Assembly: GCA_002633005.1 (NCBI GenBank)
Contig: NMRA01000110.1
Location: 901,552 to 936,730, forward strand
Source of the DNA: Phoronis australis
Taxonomy: Eukaryota > Phoronida > Phoronidae
DNA: 35,179 nt
Direction of reading: 5' to 3'
The position numbers were made by a program, and so were the translations under genes. This document shows, piece by piece, positions 9,948 to 19,015 of this stretch (the first letter of the stretch is position 1; the number at the start of each line of letters is the position of its first letter). The notes beneath the pieces were generated by a model. That model saw only the letters and a program-made list of their open reading frames with translations, did no database searches and was not told the origin of the DNA.

Positions 9948-10214
9948 ATGCGTACCGGGAAGAACGTTTGTGGAGGAAGGCGCCCTCTTCAGGCAACCTG
10001 TGTTGCCAAGTATTTGGAAACTGGGGCGGATTACACATTTGACAAGTATACGGACTTCAACAAGATCACAAATCCATTGAAGGGTTTGAAACTTGAACTG
10101 CAATGTGACCCGGAAAAAGGCTTGGCGTGTTTGAACAGGGACAATGTCGGCGCGAAGATCGGATGCCGACAGTTTGACTTCAAAATTAAGTTCAGATGCC
10201 CCAAAGGAAAGTAA
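9948..10214 (+). CDS. WxxW (CysD) domain, back-half terminal exon #2
   Basis: A terminal exon after the acceptor caatcttag (AG at 9946-9947), phase 0, with 88 codons then TAA at 10212-10214. Cysteine order: NVC-GG, QATC-VAKY, LQC-DPEKGLAC-LNRDN, IGC-RQFDFKIKFRC, then PKGK. EKGLAC-LN and C-x-x-F-x-x-K-I-K-F-x-C match the family's GLxCxN and CxDYxIRFxC. Spliced to 7105-7288 and 9491-9570 it gives a continuous 176-residue protein: signal peptide, propeptide, KR site and one WxxW domain. The domain is longer than in the 1177 and 20366 copies, with extra sequence between the second and third Cys (YLETGADYTF). The stop is followed at once by an A-rich run containing AATAAA motifs. The methionine at its start is a codon after the splice, not an initiator. 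Confidence 0.85.
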   Translation: MRTGKNVCGGRRPLQATCVAKYLETGADYTFDKYTDFNKITNPLKGLKLELQCDPEKGLACLNRDNVGAKIGCRQFDFKIKFRCPKGK

Positions 10215-10949
10215 AAAATAAAAAATAAAAATAAAAAGTAAAAGAAATTGAAGTAACATCCAGGACAGCCAGTAAAGGACGGTGCAACTTAGACAGGCAT
10301 ATGGCAGCCTGCGGTTCAGTGACTCTAGGATCTCGCTAAAAGCAAGACGTCGCGAGATTACGTGAGATATTTCCGTGTATTTTAAGTGAGAACACGTGAC
10401 TTTAGATAGATTTTAGATAAGTCCTAGCGTAGATCCTAGCGTTACTGAACTTACGTCAGGTTTAGCGTGTTGCTTCTATGCAGGATCGAGTCAAGTTCTC
10501 AACGCCAATATAATTTTAATTTGAGTTGTTCCAGAAAATTATTTTTGCACCATCGGATGTACTCGAAAAGAGGCAACTTTAAGTGCGACACTCGTAACAC
10601 TGGCGATGTTTTTGAATGTTTTTGTGAGAGGCAGCACTCACGTAAAAGAGCTTGAGCATTGGTGTATATAGCTTAACTTTTGTGTTTTTGCATGTTACCT
10701 CTCTGCCCAATGGAATACACGTGTCGTGGCCAAAAAAACATCACGAAAGCCGCCCTTTGTTTGTTTGTATGCATATTTTGGAGCTCGCTGTAAGAGAATC
10801 TCCTCTGGTGAATGATTTTAAAAGTCCAACGTCATTTCCCATGCGTTTAGCTTAGTTTCAATACCTCAGTCTGTCCACAAGTCCAACAAATGCCAAGAAC
10901 TATGTTAACAACGTCTGCAATATGATAACCGGCTACGTTTGGTTTTCAG
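10215..10949. other. Spacer between WxxW exons; no signal-peptide exon found
   Basis: It begins with an A-rich tract (taaaaaataaaaaat...) to about 10240. I searched for an ATG exon with a hydrophobic leader ending in phase 1, which the next front exon would need, and found none. Confidence 0.45.
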
Positions 10950-11029
10950 AGAGCTGCGAGAAATGTTCGCTGTTATGGCAAAACAGTCACGAGCCCGGTG
11001 CAAAAGGGGATGATGAAGAACGACATCCG
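10950..11029 (+). CDS. Divergent WxxW front-half exon #2 (first Trp lost)
   Basis: An 80 nt exon-like segment between acceptor ggttttcag (AG at 10948-10949) and donor gtaagac (GT at 11030-11031). It has the same length, entry phase (1) and exit phase (0) as the front exon at 9491. It reads SCEKCSLLWQNSHEPGAKGD then DEERHP. Set against WTEWLNRDDSKGLGDME it keeps the second Trp, Asn, G-D and E, and has the H-E-P-G spacing of the family, but the first Trp is replaced by Ser. If joined to the signal exon at 7105-7288 the junction codon would be T+AG = TAG, so it needs a different 5' exon or is not used. The natural partner is the back exon at 12656. It is too short to stand out as an ORF. Confidence 0.6.
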
Positions 11030-11188
11030 GTAAGACTTGTTTCAACGATCGCTACGACCATTCCATCTTACTTGGTAACTCAACTGCTTCGGTAGAACGT
11101 TTTTTCAAAATTTGTACGAAGGTGAACTTTAAAAATGTTCATAGGTATGCATGTGCACTGTGTGGAATGTAGGCATCAAATAGCTCAC

Positions 11189-12359
11189 TTGCGAGTTTCT
11201 CGCTAGTCACTGTGACGTCACCGGAAAGGGGGCAAAACCCGCCATATTGCTCTTGTTTTGCCCCGAGTCTTTGCTACACACGCTAAAACTTACTGGAGTT
11301 CTTATGGTGAATTTTACGCTTAAAACGTTAAAACAACTTAAGATATGGTAGATGGGTCGTGGAATAACTGTGAATAGACGAAGAAAACGTGACCTTGTTA
11401 TGTTGTGCGAAGCTGTGAACGGACTGAAATTCATTGGAACTTAACCCGCTCTAGGCCTGAATGGCGTAGGCATACAGGGGCGATAGTGTATACCCATAAA
11501 AAGATATTCTCTTCAAAATACAGCAAATAAAATCAAATGAAACATGCATATGTGCACATGAAGTTATAATTAACACATACCCTGACTCTGGACACAATTT
11601 AGTTTACAAATAACTTGAGCATATTCATGAAAAGCTCGCGGTTCTCTCCGTCGAGTTTCTCTCACTAAAGAGCCGCCATTTTGAGGAAGTTACGTAAAAT
11701 CACGCCTGTTGACGAACAAAAAGTCCAAGGGACACAAATCTTACAAATTTCACTTGTCTTGATATTTTCTCATGCTATTTTGCAAGTGTCACGCTCCAGG
11801 TCACGCGCCAGATCTCGCGCTTCGCTCAGTCTCGCGCTAGCCTTTGCCTCATACTCATCTGACTCAGTATACTTGATTGTGGTAATCGCGCGCGCGGACA
11901 AAGTTAACAGTAACCACAAAGTGGAGTTGGAATTCTTCGCCTAAGTCACCTGAATTCCCGTATATTATATGCTTCATCGAAGATATGTTTAGAAGCAGAA
12001 AGAGTCACTGAAGAAAGTAAGAGCCTTTTAGCTGTTAATTTTAGGTGTAGAATGTATTTTCGACTAGGTGAAAACTTTACCAGTGAGCGGATTTCGCCTA
12101 CCGCCCGTTTAAAATACACGGGACGAAATTAGTACAGAACGCGATAGAACGTATTGTAGTGCAAATCTGAAGTTCATTTGCCATAACAGCAATGCTTTTG
12201 GGCATTTTTCGAACTAAACGGCTAAAAACTCGAAGACAATAACAGAATACACTCTGCTACCGTATTGGGCAAATGACCAAACGACAAGCTTTTGCCCCAC
12301 TTCCCGTTACGTCACAGTTTAGTCTCACATAATCTCGCGTTATTGTTATAAACTCGCAA
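11189..12359. mobile_element. Candidate 1.17 kb inverted-repeat element in a WxxW intron
   Basis: The left end begins TTGCGAGTTT (11189-11198) and the right end closes with its exact complement AAACTCGCAA (12350-12359). Further in, the left arm has CTGTGACGTCACCGGAAAGGGGGCAAAAC in segments, and the complementary strand of 12289-12318 reads CTGTGACGTAACGGGAAGTGGGGCAAAAG. The same blocks in the same order with small gaps indicate degenerate terminal inverted repeats of about 50-70 bp. No transposase is visible inside. A GCCGCCATTTTG motif (YY1-like) lies at 11672-11683. No target duplication was clear. This is inferred by eye. Confidence 0.5.
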
Positions 12360-12655
12360 AAGGCCTATAGATAGCGCTTGAACAGATGAAGGGATTGTTT
12401 GTGCAGTTGTGAAAATGGGTCATTAAAACTGAATCGCTCACTGACCTCATTGTGGGAAGTTATAGCATACATGTAGACGGGAGACAAATCATAAAACGGA
12501 ACAATATAGATAGCGCCGAAGCCAAAGTTAACCACAAAAGGTGTTTCCTGAAATAACCAAATATATAATTGATTCATGCCCATTTGACGGTTGTCTATTC
12601 AACCTTTTGGCATTTTTGACAAATACATGTATCTTGTACGTCAACGCTGTTACAG

Positions 12656-12895
12656 GAAAAGGTCTGTGATGGTGAAACTCCAATTGATGCCTATTGCACA
12701 AGTAAAGTGACTTGGTCTGGGGACGGCATAAAACCCTTGGTGTTTAACCAATGGACTTCACGTAATGCGCCGAACAGCCTAGTACCCGGGAAAAACTGCA
12801 GCCCTCGTGGTGGACTGGAATGTCTTAACATTGAGAACCACTGGCCTTGTCTTGATTATAAAATCAACTTCTGTTGTTTCAGTGGACGTAAGTGA
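12656..12895 (+). CDS. WxxW (CysD) domain, back-half terminal exon #3
   Basis: A terminal exon after the acceptor gctgttacag (AG at 12654-12655), phase 0, 79 codons and a TGA stop. Cysteines: EKVC-DGETPIDAYC-TSK, KNC-SPRGGLEC-LNIEN, WPC-LDYKINFCC. GGLEC-LN and C-LDYKINF-C are the family signature. It also has VFNQWTS, like the FNQWNY of the 1177 and 20366 copies. It ends FSGRK then stop. The bases encoding G-R-K-stop contain gtaagt, so an alternative donor at the very end is possible, but the other three back exons also stop just after the last Cys, so a terminal exon is favoured. The nearest upstream front exon is the divergent one at 10950-11029. It is more diverged from exons 1177/20366 than those are from each other. 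Confidence 0.8.
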   Translation, partial: EKVCDGETPIDAYCTSKVTWSGDGIKPLVFNQWTSRNAPNSLVPGKNCSPRGGLECLNIENHWPCLDYKINFCCFSGRK

Positions 12896-12899
12896 TATC

Positions 12900-13460
12900 G
12901 CCTTGATTATTCTCTCGCTTTGTGCTTAGATTATTTTCCTGATGTTCCATATACATGTATCTGGGCCCCTCCCATTCTGACAACGTAGCCTGGTGCTGCG
13001 TACATGTAAATATTCTGCAGTGACCAATGTTCCTGAAGCTACTCATTGCATTCTTTGCTTTTGCAACCACCAATACCTCATTATCAAAGGCTGAAGGGGC
13101 CGGGGTGTAATGTGTGTTTTACTTCGTCATGAGTGCAACTGAATGCATTCTGTGTAGACACAAAATGTAGAAAAGGATCAGTTAGTTCGAGTTAAAAAAT
13201 TATTAGACCGACAAAGCAACTAAAACTCTTCAACTTTGTCTACAATATGACTTGTGGTGGGGATTCGTAGCTGCAGAGGCTTGCCTTCATGCATGCTATA
13301 ACATTACCCCGAAACGGACGAATATCGTACCCAGTGAGTACCCCCGGCGAGTTCGTACATACACTGTAAGTGTTGAGAATGAGAGACGTAAAACAGGCCT
13401 ACTTGATGGATGTTCCTTGTCGGACAAGTCTTTGGTGGTTGTCTTGCGCGTGACGGTGTA
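12900..13460. other. Intergenic/intronic, overlapping weak ORFs on both strands
   Basis: Short frames are open on both strands around 13252-13478. Part may belong to the 5' region of the protease fragment that follows, but I could not align it to a protease N-terminus with confidence. Confidence 0.35.
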
Positions 13461-13468
13461 ACATTGGT

Positions 13469-13821
13469 GTAGTTTCACATCCGAATGCTCACGCTTGCAA
13501 CTACGATCCTAGCCACAAACCTGAAACGCACTGGGTGGCTATTTATCTGCCCGAGAATGGAAAAGGAGAATATTTTGATTCGTACGGCTTGTCACCGCTA
13601 TAGGACCACTTGCGAGATTATCTCGATAGAAATACGAATGGATGGACAACTCAGACCAAACAACTTCAGAGACATTCGTCGACAGTTTGTGGACAATATT
13701 GTATATTTTATTTTTATATCGGTGTCGAGCATAGGGCATGGACTTTATCGCTAATGGGTTTGATAAAGACACTAGAACTCAAGGTCGCTGTGCTTCCGAA
13801 TTTGTCTACGGATTAATGTAA
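13469..13821 (+). pseudogene. Adenain-like cysteine protease fragment of a Polinton/Maverick-type element
   Basis: The plus strand shows the catalytic landmarks of the adenain-like (C5) proteases carried by Polinton/Maverick DNA transposons: ETHWVAIY with the active His, GEYFDSYGLSPL with the acidic residue, and STVCGQYC with the catalytic Cys after an upstream Gln-containing stretch. The unit is broken. An in-frame TAG at 13601-13603 follows the FDSYGLSPL block, and the C-terminal part (a GFDKDTR.. segment ending at TAA 13819-13821) lies in another frame, so there is a frameshift near 13755. The N-terminus is unclear, and no polymerase, integrase or capsid ORF is nearby. It sits between the WxxW exons at 12656 and 16308 and is presumably an old insertion. 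Related proteases occur in other transposons, so the exact element type is inferred. Confidence 0.75.
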
Positions 13822-13829
13822 TTGCAACT

Positions 13830-14336
13830 CGTATACATAAATATTCAAAGTCTAAACGCCCACTGTTACTTATCGTCTTAAGCTACAGAGATTATGAGAT
13901 TGAATTTGACAAAAATGATACTTGACGTGAGTTAACGTTTGCTTACGGAAAAATATAAATATTCGAACAATCGAATAGTTTACGTTAAATTCACCTCAGA
14001 GGAAGCGTTGGTAAAAAACTTTTATACAGCTTCAGAGGATGATTAACCTAGAAAAAAAAATAATAAAAAAGTTATTGAGTATTGACTATAGACGATCTAA
14101 AAGATAAAGGAAAAATACAGAGTACAGACGGTTGGTCAAAAACAACGAAAGGCTGGATACCACGTACGCGCAACAAAATTTAAAAGTCTGGCTAAGACAA
14201 GGGTTAAGCACATGATAACTCACCGCTAACGTGCAAACTCCGGTCTCGGAATAGTTGGTATAATCGGCCTTGTCTCTATTCGGTTTACTTATATCGCCGG
14301 CGTTCAAAGTCTTTATATACACCATGCGTAACACGT
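13830..14336. other. Non-coding, AT-rich
   Basis: No feature seen apart from an A-rich run near 14052-14070. Confidence 0.35.
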
Positions 14337-14511
14337 AATAATATATAGACAATAATATGTAGACAATAATATGTAGACAATAATATGTAGACAATAATAT
14401 GTAGACAATAATATGTAGACAATAATATGTAGACAATAATATGTAGACAATAATATGTAGACAATAATATGTAGACAATAATATGTAGACAATAATATGT
14501 AGATAATAATT
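14337..14511 (+). repeat. 14-bp minisatellite, about 12 units
   Basis: The unit aataatatgtagac repeats from 14337 to 14504 with an exact 14 bp period. The first unit is a variant (aataatatatagac), the last full unit ends in gat, and a partial copy follows. As 14 is not a multiple of 3 and the unit has no stop on the minus strand, all three minus frames stay open through it and give the same 14-residue repeat (Y-Y-C-L-H-I-I-V-Y-I-L-L-S-T). These ORFs are artefacts of the repeat. Confidence 0.95.
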
Positions 14512-14732
14512 TGTTTGAGACGTGTGTATACCCAGTTGTTTGGTTCGTACATGTAATACACGTAACGAACCTAGTATCACGAAAGGCGTTTATCAAAATT
14601 TGAGTAAGTATCCAGCACGTTATTGAAGTGCAAAATTCGCAAACAGGTCCAAAGTGTACTTAATTAACCCATGAAATATACTCAATTAAAACATTATAAA
14701 GTAGGGTTTGTGTCAGCCCTGACTTTATATGA

Positions 14733-14901
14733 GATTCATCGAAGCTCAAACGGTGCTTTGTGCACATATGTGTACGAAAACGCCACGTAATATTCTTGCA
14801 TTTATCCAACAAATCTGTAAGAATCATCAAAGGTCAGACGGTGCTTTGTGCACAAGTAACTTTGTGTACGAAAACGTCACGTAATACTTTGCATTTATCC
14901 A
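14733..14901 (+). repeat. Tandem pair of about 80 bp units
   Basis: Copy 1 (14733-14810) and copy 2 (14821-14901) share gattcatc/gaatcatc, cggtgctttgtgcaca, tgtgtacgaaaacg, cacgtaata and tgcatttatccaac/tgcatttatccact. The period is about 88 bp, with small indels. The function is unknown. Confidence 0.8.
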
Positions 14902-14909
14902 CTTTTATC

Positions 14910-16307
14910 AATTTCTGTATGCTGTTATTAGTACACGATTAAACTTAAAAAGTTTCCTTTCTCTCTTATGTGGTCACAATATTTTCGACAACATGTCTAC
15001 CTACCTGCAAGAGAGGTGCATTCACCTACTTTTGTCCCAAAAGACGAGTGTTCGACGACGGCGTCACCACTTTTACCATTGAACATTTAATTCGGGATAT
15101 TTTTAATAATTTGCTACTTTAACGGATAATGGTGTGTGGACGTCTTGATGATTTTTGTATTGTCTTCGAATGTTCTTTGCTATTAATTCACGTTTAAACA
15201 ATATTAAGTTTATGTTCTGTTTTAGGCGGTCACATTTTATTTTAAGTATTATTAGTTTAGTGCCAGCCGGTACCCGGGTTAGACTTTAGGCGACATCTGT
15301 TGATGAGTTGGGTGGTTATCTCCTTATCGTCTTTTATTGGTTGTATGGTTATCTGTTGTTGAGAAATGAGAACAATATGCAACGAGGACACGTGAGGCAC
15401 GCGGTATAAGGCAATCCACATTTTGTTCTTACTCAGCAGTGAAATCCCCATTTTGTTTCGGGTCTCGATCAGTTGAACTCTATACAAACACGACATATTT
15501 AACGTTATCTTTCATATCATTCGGGTGGAGGAGGAGGCCACACCCTCACGTATCTTATGACGCCTGCAGTCACGTGATTTCCAATTCAACCTTCCGATTT
15601 TTCGACGTCTTACATGTATGACCTTGACCTTGGATCGAAGTGCCTCTCTAATAGGTGCAATTAAACCTATTACGTAATGAGGTGTGACGTCATTGACACT
15701 TCTGTCTGGTGGGCAGGTGATATCACTTCACATTGCATCCATCAGATGTCACCTTTGAACTTTCCTGTTGGATTGATGTCCTTTGACCGAGGACCCGCAA
15801 AAACTGGGCTCTTAAACTTATTATTATACTACACTCGAGTAACCACTCGAAATTTCAGACTTATTGCTGGGGGTCATCAAATGTACTGTAAACTAGGATT
15901 AGGAAGTTATTCACGCAAGTCATCGCGTACTCGAGCATAGACTAATCGATATATTTTGTTTAATTCCCTCAAACGTAGAATACAAAATGCCTAAAAAACT
16001 TCGAGTTCAATATTGCGTAAAAATACAACCTGCCTGCTGATGGCACATTGACTGAAAGCCACGCGAGCAAGTTTGGAGAGACATTTAGAAATAGGGTCTT
16101 GGAATCCTTACAATTTTAAGTCAAGCTCATGTCGAGGAACAGGCAAATTTTGGTTGGAGATATGGCATATCTAGATGGGACAAAATCTTAGTTATTCAAC
16201 TAAAAACCTGCCAATAGAACTCAATGTAGGCTAATTCGTTTAGCCTGAGGATACAATTTGAAAACGGGGAATGTTTTCATGACAACTTAGCACTTATGCT
16301 TTTTCAG
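14910..16307. other. Intron or intergenic before front exon #3; no gene seen
   Basis: It has several open frames of 60-90 codons without recognisable motifs and a TGACGTCA palindrome at 15685-15692. No signal-peptide exon was found. Confidence 0.4.
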
Positions 16308-16384
16308 CGAAGTCCTGGACTCCGTGGTTGAATCGTGACAGGCCTTCTTACAGCGGCGATTGGGAAGTGACTTCGGCGTTTCGG
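16308..16384 (+). CDS. WxxW (CysD) domain, front-half exon #3
   Basis: A 77 nt internal exon between acceptor tgctttttcag (AG at 16306-16307) and donor gtgagt (GT at 16385). It encodes KSWTPWLNRDRPSYSGDWEV then TSAFR, a textbook W-T-x-W...D-x-P...G-D-x-E front half. Entry phase is 1 (CG completes a codon; with the T of the signal exon at 7288 this gives TCG, Ser) and exit phase is 0. It is one codon shorter than the other two front exons and lacks the Cys just before the WxxW motif. The next in-phase back exon downstream is 20366-20587, and the pair makes a complete domain. It is too short to be seen as an ORF. Confidence 0.8.
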
Positions 16385-16666
16385 GTGAGTGTGTTACTAT
16401 GAAAACTGAGGTAAATTACGTTTTTAGTGTCAAAAACGCATCAAATCCTTGTTAAGCCTTGATACAGATCTGTATACTAAATATAAAGCTTTGCGCCGAT
16501 GTGGGTAAAAATGAGGAGATAAAATATGACACAAAATTAGTGTTATTAAAAACTGTCAGGAGTGGACTGACACTGTTTGTAGTTTTATTATATTGTTCTA
16601 TTGTTCTGTTTGTGTTATTGATTGGCAATAGTGTGGAAATTTCACTCTAGCATGTGAGTGATTAAT

Positions 16667-17165
16667 GTAGTCTGAAACATTCTAGAGCCTAGCATATGTT
16701 TGTAGAATGATTGGGTAGAGTCCGGAAAGTTCTAGAATTTGTTTGAATTGGTGAAAAGCTCTAGAACAATGCATTAGTCTATAAATACACAAGCACAGGT
16801 TTATATTAGGCAGTTAAATAGTTAAGAAAGAGTTAAAATTTGAAAGTCATTTCGTTACAAGAGCGTTTAAGTTGCGTTGCTGAGTGTCTCAGAAGTTCAT
16901 CACAAGTCAAGGCTTCGCAGCGCTGGCTGGAGTGTAGAACAGACATTTCGTCGGACGTTTTGTTTGAGTAAGCTTGTGAACGTACGGTCGGGATTAACTA
17001 AGCGATTAACTCGAGCTAGTCTAAACTCTATCGTCGTACCGAAAGCTATTAGCACCGATCTGTAACAACCTACGAACACCCACACACAGGGAAAACGTGA
17101 CAAAAACTGCACAATTATTTGAGTAAATAAAATTACCTTCTGGTTTTGGAAAAGTTGGTGCTATA
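16667..17165 (+). promoter_or_regulatory. LTR-like promoter segment: heat-shock elements, TATA box, polyA signal
   Basis: In order: an imperfect heat-shock element (gaaacattctagag, 16674-16687), a perfect one GAAagTTCtaGAA (16725-16737), a further ctctagaac half-site (about 16760), TATAAATA at 16780-16787, then about 330 bp without a good ATG ORF, AATAAA near 17126 and ttggtgc near 17155. U3 enhancer, TATA, R, polyA signal and a possible primer-binding site is the layout of a retrotransposon LTR (Ty3/Gypsy-like). A cellular heat-shock promoter is the alternative. LTR edges and a second copy were not found in the window. Confidence 0.4.
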
Positions 17166-17878
17166 CTGTTATTCTACATCTAAAATTGTGGAGCGACCTT
17201 CTGCGTCGGCTTTCGGCACCATGAAATATTGAGTCACTGAGCATGTTTTTTTTTCGCCGACTCTTCAATCAACTGTTGTTCTTTCACGAGGTTGAGTAAA
17301 TGTCACAACCAATTATCGGAACTGGTTTCACTTCATTATAAGCTTTTAGAATTTTGATACCGACAAACCGAATTTCAGAAGAAATTTTGTTGCTGCCAAG
17401 CTATCATCATCTCCCGAGAGATGTGGCAAAAAATTAGGAAATGGCGCCTGCGCTTGTCACGAGCGTGCTCTTTTCAAAACGACGACATACTTTTCATTGT
17501 TAGAAAAGGCAGAGAGTTACGCAAGAAAATTATGTTTATTAGATAGTTTTTCACATAAACGGCTGTAACCGGCTAGGTGAGTGTCGTTTGATTACCTGAT
17601 TTTGCATGCACCCAATCCTGTCTTTAGCCCTACATGTTGATACAGGTTTCACGGCGAGTTGACGAGCAGAATTACACTGGTTGTGTGCAATTTCGGAAAC
17701 TATGGAAGAAAAACACTCAGTGGTACCTACATGTACTCTAGCTGTATTTTGACGATAGTCTTCATACAGTTTGTTGCGTCCAAATATAAATACATGTATG
17801 TGGGTGCATATTGTCGCCTTCTCTGTCTGGGCGTACGTCGTCCGACGTAAGCTGCTGTGACCCCTAAACCTCTTGCAG

Positions 17879-17976
17879 AATATTAATGAGATTTGACAGA
17901 CGTGTGTCTATTAAGGTGACGACAGATGATAGGGAATATCGGGCCGATAAGATTACTGCTGCCCTAACCCCTGTTG
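17879..17976 (+). CDS. Possible 98 nt exon or mobile-element fragment, unrecognised
   Basis: A strong acceptor (cccctaaacctcttgcag, AG at 17877-17878) is followed by a frame reading LMRFDRRVSIKV-TTDDREYRADKITAALTPVG, ending at a weak donor (ggtaat). The residue composition (charged, amphipathic) looks coding, but I do not recognise the family and the entry and exit phases (2 and 1) do not fit the WxxW exons. It may be a fragment of a retroelement ORF1-type protein. Confidence 0.3.
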
Positions 17977-18880
17977 GTAATTTTTTTCTTTACGTTTGGT
18001 TCGTCATACAAAAAGTTTGTTGATGATGTTTCATGAAATTGGCTGAACGACAACGCCTTCCCATTTAATGACGTATCTAGGGATATCCTGGGGTATGGAG
18101 GCACAGAACAGTTCTCACAGGGGTTTGCCCATCAGAACACACGTCAATAGACTCTTCACCCTTTCTTCACTCTGTAAAAAACTGCATGCACATAAAGAAA
18201 AGTTATGAGTCATTTCACATCACAAGCCCCGCAGATGAACACAGAAACTTTATTCTCTCTTGTATTTTTGACCCTTTCACTTCCACTTAAAATCCAAGCT
18301 AGACTAAGAAAAATTGGGTCGAAATGCAAAAACGGCACTTTTCACCCCAAAACCACCACTTCCCTGCCGATGCTCGACTAAAGCCAATGTTAGATTCTGC
18401 AAGCAAATTACCTACCGATTCCAAAAGTCTAAAAGTACGTCACTCAACAAGTTGTTTTTTTGCAAATCTGGCTTGTTACAGGGCTTCCTGAAATCGCGGC
18501 CAGTTTTCAGTTGCTACGCAGCAATGCATAAATGCAACAAGGTGCCAGCATCTTGAAGAAGACTGCAGCTACAGCTGAGCAAGGGGCCTTTTTATTCTTA
18601 GCATGTTCACTACTACAGACAAACCACATTCACTTGGCTTACATACAATACCTGACTAGCCGCTTCAATGGCCAGTGTGAACATTGGTAAAATCAATATG
18701 TTTCTAAGACCGCGGCTGATGTTGAGTTTCGGCAAATATGGCTTGTTACAATGTAGAATGCAAGTTAGAAAACTGCAACTAGGCGTTTGTTGGGACTTCT
18801 GTGTCTAAGAGCTTTTTCAGCCTGTTTGTGCCCGAAGGCCTTTCCCGAACAATACAGTACCAGTGTGTAAAATTCCATCG

Positions 18881-19015
18881 AAACAGGAACTCCGGTGTAA
18901 AACAGATATCCTGGAGCCGAAAACAGACTCCCGCACCTTCAGAACAGCTAACCAGTCCGAAAAACACGAACCCCGACCTTTAAAACAGGAATCCCGGGAA
19001 TCGAAAAGGAAACTC
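18881..19015 (-). repeat. Degenerate tandem repeat, about 21 bp, seven units
   Basis: Blocks of aaacag(g/a) recur at 18881, 18900, 18921, 18942, 18962, 18983 and 19004, so the spacing is 19-21 bp. On the minus strand the units read ggga(t/g)tc(c)tgttttc... and translate to recurring S-R-x-S-C-F. It is a decayed minisatellite and explains the open frames on both strands here. Confidence 0.7.

Noticed and set aside
9906-10259. 117-codon minus-strand ORF
   Set aside because: Antisense to the WxxW back exon at 9948-10214, which has clear family motifs and splice sites.
11681-11944. Ser/Arg-rich ORF resembling an SR-protein tail
   Set aside because: Produced by a short tcgcgc/tcacgc simple repeat at about 11789-11840 inside the inverted-repeat element.
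14086-14596. Three overlapping minus-strand ORFs of 82-164 codons
   Set aside because: They are generated by the 14-bp tandem repeat, which lacks stops in any minus frame; flanks show no coding character.
18314-18556. 80-codon plus-strand ORF in the WxxW intron
   Set aside because: No motif, no conserved phase with neighbouring exons, and nothing beyond chance openness.
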